This document shows, piece after piece, positions 60,350-64,000 of a stretch of DNA of 64,000 bases (the stretch's first letter is position 1; every line of letters begins with the position of its first letter). Position numbers and translations under genes: made by a program. The notes under the pieces are model-generated. The model saw only the letters and a list, made by a program, of their open reading frames with translations, did no database searches and was not told the DNA's origin. This DNA is from an uncultured Dysgonomonas sp. (GTDB lineage: Bacteria > Bacteroidota > Bacteroidia > Bacteroidales > Dysgonomonadaceae), in contig CALKIV010000025.1 of NCBI GenBank assembly GCA_937995835.1, forward strand, positions 132,564 through 196,563, read 5' to 3'.

Positions 60350-61027
60350 TTGAGAGTATTAAAGATTTTAATTCTTGGGATATTATCCTTTCCCTTTCAA
60401 ATTGGTATGAGCCATGCACAAGGAAAATACACAGAGATATTATTAGACCTTCCTTTAGATAAAGGGGAAAATCCAACTGCGTCTGTCGAAGGTTTGAGCA
60501 TTCATCCTGTCAATCTATTTGTGCAGTCTTTTCCCTTGAATGCTGATTCTCCTCATATACAGCTGCAGCTGGAGGTAGGAAAAGGGGATGATAGTTACTC
60601 TACGTTTTTGTGGTTTTACGAAACCGAGAGTGTTTCACGAGTGAATTATCCCAAAGCGTTTAAGAATCATATCTTTAGTTTGCAAAAAGATGAGCAGACT
60701 ATTACTGTGCACTTGTTGGTGGAGAAAATAGATTTTGAAAAAGAATTTTTTCTGGAGCAAAGGCAAGAAGTGAAGATAGGAGATTTGAATCTCCATTTAG
60801 ACTATATTGTCAATGAGTGGACTGTTGATGGCTTTGGAAACTATGAGGATAGTTATTCTACTTATATGCTTGAAGTATGGGAAACGGATCAGGAAAAAGA
60901 CCTTTTGAAATTTATGTCTCCCAACCGATATGAAGAATATGTAGACTCTTTAGAATGGAAAGAATATAAGATCAGTTTGTTAAGTCTATCTGAAAATGAT
61001 ATCCAAATAAAAGTGAGCAAAAAGTAA
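60350..61027 (+). CDS. Orphan exported protein (TTG start)
   Basis: This 225-residue protein has a convincing signal peptide (residues 1-24, ILGILSFPFQIGMSHAQGK) and no recognised domain. The body is acidic with alternating hydrophobic strands, for example SPHIQLQLEVGKGDDSYSTF. An in-frame stop lies three codons upstream and the only start that includes the whole signal peptide is TTG at 60350, so a non-ATG start is well supported. The next in-frame ATG falls inside the signal peptide. It is monocistronic and ends at a hairpin shared with the convergent gene. Confidence 0.7.
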   Translation: MRVLKILILGILSFPFQIGMSHAQGKYTEILLDLPLDKGENPTASVEGLSIHPVNLFVQSFPLNADSPHIQLQLEVGKGDDSYSTFLWFYETESVSRVNYPKAFKNHIFSLQKDEQTITVHLLVEKIDFEKEFFLEQRQEVKIGDLNLHLDYIVNEWTVDGFGNYEDSYSTYMLEVWETDQEKDLLKFMSPNRYEEYVDSLEWKEYKISLLSLSENDIQIKVSKK

Positions 61028-61052
61028 TGTGCTGAACTGATCAACACATTAC
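61024..61052. terminator. Hairpin between convergent orphan genes
   Basis: GTAATGTG.TGA / TCA.CACATTAC stem overlapping the stop codon of the upstream gene. There is no T-tract, so termination would be weak or protein-dependent. Confidence 0.4.
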
Positions 61053-61072
61053 CTGTCGCTCAATGATGTTGT

Positions 61073-61525
61073 TCAATAAGGCAACTCTATTTCGTAGCTG
61101 ATTGCCGCTCTCTTGTTAATCTTCTCGGTCGATATAGCCACGTTATATGTCATAGGTGTTGCAATTAGAGGCATGGTTGTCTCTTTCACTGTTATGCGAA
61201 ATACATAGCTCAACTGGCTTGTTGCCTCCAACGAACTCTCTATTTCGTAACCCGTGTGCGAAAGTTCTTTAGATACAAGCAAGATAGAGGTGTTGTCGAA
61301 ATTGATCTTCGGCAAATTTTCTTCCATCTTAGTATAGACCATCTCCTTTAGTTGTTGCTTATTTTCTATGCGATGGAGCTTGTCTTTCTCAATGTCGCTC
61401 TTCCATTGGCAGGTCTCCGGTAGAATGAAAGGAGTGCCGATGCGCTCTATTCCCTCATCGTGGCAAGCTGCGAAGCTAAAGGTTAGCAGAACTGTCAGCA
61501 GAAAACTTAATGTTCTTTTATGCAT
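61073..61525 (-). CDS. Orphan lipoprotein downstream of hisB
   Basis: This 150-residue lipoprotein has a signal peptide ending FSFAAC (Cys20). After that the sequence (IENKQQLKEMVYTKMEENLP, FDNTSILLVSKELSHTGYEI, YVFRITVKETTMPLIATPMT) resembles the protease-complex (PrcB-like) C-terminal fold in its order of strands, but I cannot confirm it. The start is the ATG at 61525, 7 bases after the hisB stop, so the two are probably co-transcribed although functionally unrelated. Confidence 0.7.
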   Translation of the reverse strand: MHKRTLSFLLTVLLTFSFAACHDEGIERIGTPFILPETCQWKSDIEKDKLHRIENKQQLKEMVYTKMEENLPKINFDNTSILLVSKELSHTGYEIESSLEATSQLSYVFRITVKETTMPLIATPMTYNVAISTEKINKRAAISYEIELPY

Positions 61526-61532
61526 ACTTGTT

Positions 61533-62645
61533 TTAGATAACCCCCTTGGTGGATGGTAGTTCGTAATTGAAAATATCACGTTTGATAGCCATTTTGATTG
61601 CTCGTGCCAATGCTTTGAAGATGCCCTCTATCTTGTGATGCTCATTGTCGCCCTCTGCTTTGATGTTTAGATTCATTTTGGCTGCATCGCTCAGCGATTT
61701 GAAAAAATGCATAAACATTTCAGTAGGTAGGTCTCCTACCATTTCTCGTTTAAATTCAGCATCCCACATCAGCCATGCTCTTCCTCCAAAATCCAGAGCC
61801 ACAGCGCATAGGCAATCGTCCATCGGCAAGTAGTAACCATAACGCTCGATGCCTCGTTTGTCGCCCAAAGCGATGAGTAGAGCTTCGCCCAAGGCAATGC
61901 CTGTGTCTTCTATGGTGTGGTGCTCGTCTACCTCTAGGTCTCCTTTTACTTTGATGGTCAGGTCTATACCCGAGTGTTTGCCAATCTGATCGAGCATATG
62001 GTCGAAAAATTTCAATCCTGTGGACACATCTGCTTTGCCTTTTCCATCGAGATTGACAGATACGTAAATATCTGTTTCTTTGGTGGTTCGCTTTACCTCA
62101 GCACGTCGCTCGCCTGCAAAAAGGAACTCGGTAACCTCATCCCAATCAGTTGTTTGCAGTGCGCAGACTGCTTTTAGTTCCTCAGGAATTTGTAAGTCGC
62201 TCAAGAAAATAGCTCTTGCTCCCATGTTTTTTGCCAACTCCACATCCGTCAGTCTGTCGCCAATGACATAAGAGTTTTTCAGATCATAATCGCCATTCAT
62301 ATAATGTGTCACCAAACCTGTGCGGGGTTTGCGAGTAGGAGCATTATCCTCAGGAAAGCTTCTGTCCACCAATATTTCATCGAAGGTAATGCCTTCGCCC
62401 TCCAGCGCTTTCAACATCTTGTTGTGTGCCGGCCAGAAAGTATCCTCGGGAAACGAATCTGTGCCCAGTCCGTCCTGATTGGTGACCATCACAAATTCGA
62501 AGTTCAGATTCTTTTTGATAAAATATAAATTGCGAAAAACTTTAGGATAAAATTCAAGTTTCTCTAAACTATCCAGTTGATAATCTACTGGTGGTTCTAT
62601 AACTAGCGTACCATCACGGTCGATAAATAATGCTCTTTTTTTCAT
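61533..62645 (-). CDS. hisB: Bifunctional histidinol-phosphatase / imidazoleglycerol-phosphate dehydratase
   Basis: It catalyses two histidine biosynthesis steps. Residues about 1-165 are the HAD-type phosphatase, with nucleophile FIDRDGTLVIEPP and VMVTNQDGLGTD. Residues about 185-370 are the dehydratase, with FFDHMLDQIGKHSG, VDEHHTIEDTGIALGEAL and EGDNEHHKIEGIFKALARA carrying the metal-binding histidines. The fusion is as in E. coli. No other his gene is in the window: upstream is a broken lipoprotein gene, 34 bases away, and downstream an orphan lipoprotein. No His-rich leader is visible. Confidence 0.96.
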   Translation of the reverse strand: MKKRALFIDRDGTLVIEPPVDYQLDSLEKLEFYPKVFRNLYFIKKNLNFEFVMVTNQDGLGTDSFPEDTFWPAHNKMLKALEGEGITFDEILVDRSFPEDNAPTRKPRTGLVTHYMNGDYDLKNSYVIGDRLTDVELAKNMGARAIFLSDLQIPEELKAVCALQTTDWDEVTEFLFAGERRAEVKRTTKETDIYVSVNLDGKGKADVSTGLKFFDHMLDQIGKHSGIDLTIKVKGDLEVDEHHTIEDTGIALGEALLIALGDKRGIERYGYYLPMDDCLCAVALDFGGRAWLMWDAEFKREMVGDLPTEMFMHFFKSLSDAAKMNLNIKAEGDNEHHKIEGIFKALARAIKMAIKRDIFNYELPSTKGVI

Positions 62646-62679
62646 TTTAGATATTATAATCAGTTCTTAATGTTTTTAT

Positions 62680-63269
62680 TCAAAAAGAAGCTTCGTCTGC
62701 TTCTTCTATATTTTCATCTTTCTCAAATTTATCTAAAGCTTTGTAGACGATGTGTTTCACCCCATTGTCACACTTGATATGAAAGACTGTTGCTCCTTGC
62801 CGATAGAGAGTGTTGGGTGTTTTGATAAAGCCAAGTCCGATCAGTCGTCCTCCAACCTCCCAAGTGTCCACAGCTTTTGGAGCCTGCTCTCGATAATCTT
62901 TTAATATTATTCTAGCTATAGACGCATCCTCAAAGGTATAGTAATTAATCTCTACTTTCGAGAAAGGATTATCCTTGTCTTTAGCAAAATAATGCACCTC
63001 TTTTGTCAAGCCATCCACAAAATTGAAATCCACAGGTTTTTTGCCATCTGCCACTTTCCAGTCTTGTTTTCGAAAGTGTAATCAACAGGCCAGTTTTTAC
63101 TTTCTTCCAATATGTAATTTATGATTTAGGAGCAAAAGGCACTGTCTTGATCAATGACTTTTTCCTTTATTGTTGGCTTTTCAACAACTGATTTTACTTC
63201 CTTTTGGTTGCAAGAGCAAAACGCAAAAGGAAGTAAAATAAACAATATGGTGACGAGCCTAAAAATCAT
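62680..63269 (-). pseudogene. Frameshifted lipoprotein gene
   Basis: An ATG at 63269 opens a good lipoprotein signal peptide (ILFILLPFAFCSCNQKEV), but the frame stops at 63126-63128 after 47 codons. The same frame continues past the stop as ...NYILEESKNWPVDYTFENK. Then a different frame, open from about 63094 to 62680, reads QDWKVADGKKPVDFNFVDG and on to the C-terminus. Restoring one A in the AAAA run near 63070 would join the last two parts as ...FEKQDWKVADG. Thus a single original protein of roughly 190 residues is broken by at least one stop and one or more frameshifts. If only the 3' part is expressed it would start at GTG 63054, which seems unlikely. Confidence 0.6.
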
Positions 63270-63284
63270 ATTTTGGGGTAAGTT

Positions 63285-63911
63285 TTATTCAGGTAAACCC
63301 ACAGAGTCAAACTTCTCTTTAGAATGAGTTTTGATATACTTGAAACTATATTTGTGAGGAGCCTCTGCTCCGTTATATTTACAACTGATTTCGAGTTTGT
63401 ATTCATAGCCCTCCTCATATCCATCTTTGCTCCCTTCTTTATATTCGAATCCCTCGATAGGGGCAATCTTTTTCCAATTTCCGGTATATAGATCTCTCAT
63501 ATAGAAAGGGTAGTTTGTATCTCCTGTCCCTTTGGAGGCTATGTCAATCCAGCCTGTTTGGATAGGAATATTTTCAGAGTCTTTTGGGGTTTTTGATATT
63601 TCTTCCAAGAAATGATAGCTGTATACAGAGCCACCGTCCATTCCCTCCATGCTTTTGTCATAATCTCTTCTTACCCGAATAACATATTCGTAACCCTCTT
63701 GATGTGAGAAGTCTTTTATATAGGCATGTTCTTTCCACTCATTCTGACCTTGATGTTTTACATAATAAGGAGAAAAGTGATCTGCGATAAACATTACTCT
63801 TTGCGCAGAAGCCACTGTCATTGTGTATTCTATTGACTTTTTATCGTCATCACTACATGCTGTGAATATACTTACAGCCAAAATAGCTAAAATGTAAAGT
63901 GTTTTTTTCAT
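63285..63911 (-). CDS. DUF4377-like lipoprotein
   Basis: This 208-residue lipoprotein has a signal peptide ending SIFTAC (Cys19). The body contains two similar halves with EGYEYVIRVRRDYDKSM (about 72-88) and GFEYKEGSKDGYEEGYEYKL (about 157-176), the YEY.L/V pattern of DUF4377, a family of short Bacteroidota lipoproteins related to META/HslJ-type domains. The C-terminal THSKEKFDSVGLPE is nearly repeated by the partial gene at the right edge, so this is one member of a tandem array. Confidence 0.75.
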   Translation of the reverse strand: MKKTLYILAILAVSIFTACSDDDKKSIEYTMTVASAQRVMFIADHFSPYYVKHQGQNEWKEHAYIKDFSHQEGYEYVIRVRRDYDKSMEGMDGGSVYSYHFLEEISKTPKDSENIPIQTGWIDIASKGTGDTNYPFYMRDLYTGNWKKIAPIEGFEYKEGSKDGYEEGYEYKLEISCKYNGAEAPHKYSFKYIKTHSKEKFDSVGLPE

Positions 63912-63928
63912 CGACTTGTGAGTTTTTA

Positions 63929-64000
63929 TTATTCAGGTAAACCTGCCGATTCTTTTTTCTCTTTGCTCCACTCTGTGTCCAATGAGTAGTCGTATAAAGG
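63929..64000 (-). CDS. Second DUF4377-like lipoprotein, 3' end only
   Basis: Only the last 23 codons are in the window: ...LDTEWSKEKKESAGLPE and TAA at 63931-63929. They align with the end of the neighbouring gene (SKEKFDSVGLPE), showing a tandem duplication. The gap to the next start is 17 bases, so the two are co-transcribed. Confidence 0.7.
   Translation of the reverse strand, partial: PLYDYSLDTEWSKEKKESAGLPE

Overview
The window comes from a low-GC member of the Bacteroidota, most probably an anaerobic or microaerophilic Bacteroidales related to the Dysgonomonas/Porphyromonas group. The lineage call rests on several features: a type IX secretion gldK-L-M-N block, an exbB-exbD-exbD-tonB block, a DAHP synthase fused to chorismate mutase, many Bacteroidota-only DUF families (DUF3078, DUF4271, DUF4468, DUF4377), and promoters of the TTTG / TAnnTTTG type. 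Pyruvate:ferredoxin oxidoreductase and a B12-dependent ribonucleotide reductase point to anaerobic metabolism. The genus is inference. I see no rRNA, tRNA, CRISPR array, prophage or intact insertion sequence.

Layout. 1-5.0 kb: class II ribonucleotide reductase (cut by the left edge), a flavin-binding PNPOx-like protein and an LTA-synthase-like membrane sulfatase. 5.0-9.9 kb (minus): a Phe/Tyr operon of pheA, aminotransferase, a DUF6882 gene, DAHP synthase-chorismate mutase and tyrA. A 24-residue leader peptide extremely rich in Phe and Tyr precedes it, followed by mutually exclusive antiterminator and terminator hairpins; this is the most interesting element of the window. 10.0-13.2 kb (minus): sigma-54 activator, lptE, TPR protein and secG. 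13.6-17.3 kb (plus): small winged-helix protein, ZapB-like coiled coil, zapA, rny and a flavodoxin-ferredoxin protein. 17.3-19.6 kb (minus): acyltransferase, phosphodiesterase and menA. 19.8-21.2 kb: an unusual aspartate kinase.

21.2-27.9 kb (plus): a structured leader region, then exbB-exbD-exbD-tonB, a small membrane protein, a PstS-like lipoprotein and a TPR protein, which form a cell-envelope energy-transduction cluster. 28.0-29.4 kb: metK behind a SAM-II-like riboswitch. 29.5-37.3 kb: DUF4271-hemD, a YgjP-like metallopeptidase, cdd (minus), a glucosaminidase, DUF3078, DUF4468, an SDR and trmD. 37.3-40.8 kb (minus): a membrane protein, pncB, a beta-barrel and a DUF4332 protein. 40.9-41.1 kb: an unexplained GC-rich island. 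41.2-44.7 kb: a SUI1-like factor and a UvrD/AddA-like helicase-nuclease.

44.8-49.7 kb (minus): gldN, gldM, gldL and gldK, the trans-envelope motor and ring of type IX secretion. 50.5-54.1 kb: nifJ. 54.1-64 kb: accessory and envelope genes (AAA/DUF4143 ATPase, MORN/YwqK lipoprotein, periplasmic binding protein, putative porin, PEGA-SHOCT lipoprotein, two orphan secreted proteins), hisB, and a broken lipoprotein gene beside tandem DUF4377 lipoproteins that run off the right edge.
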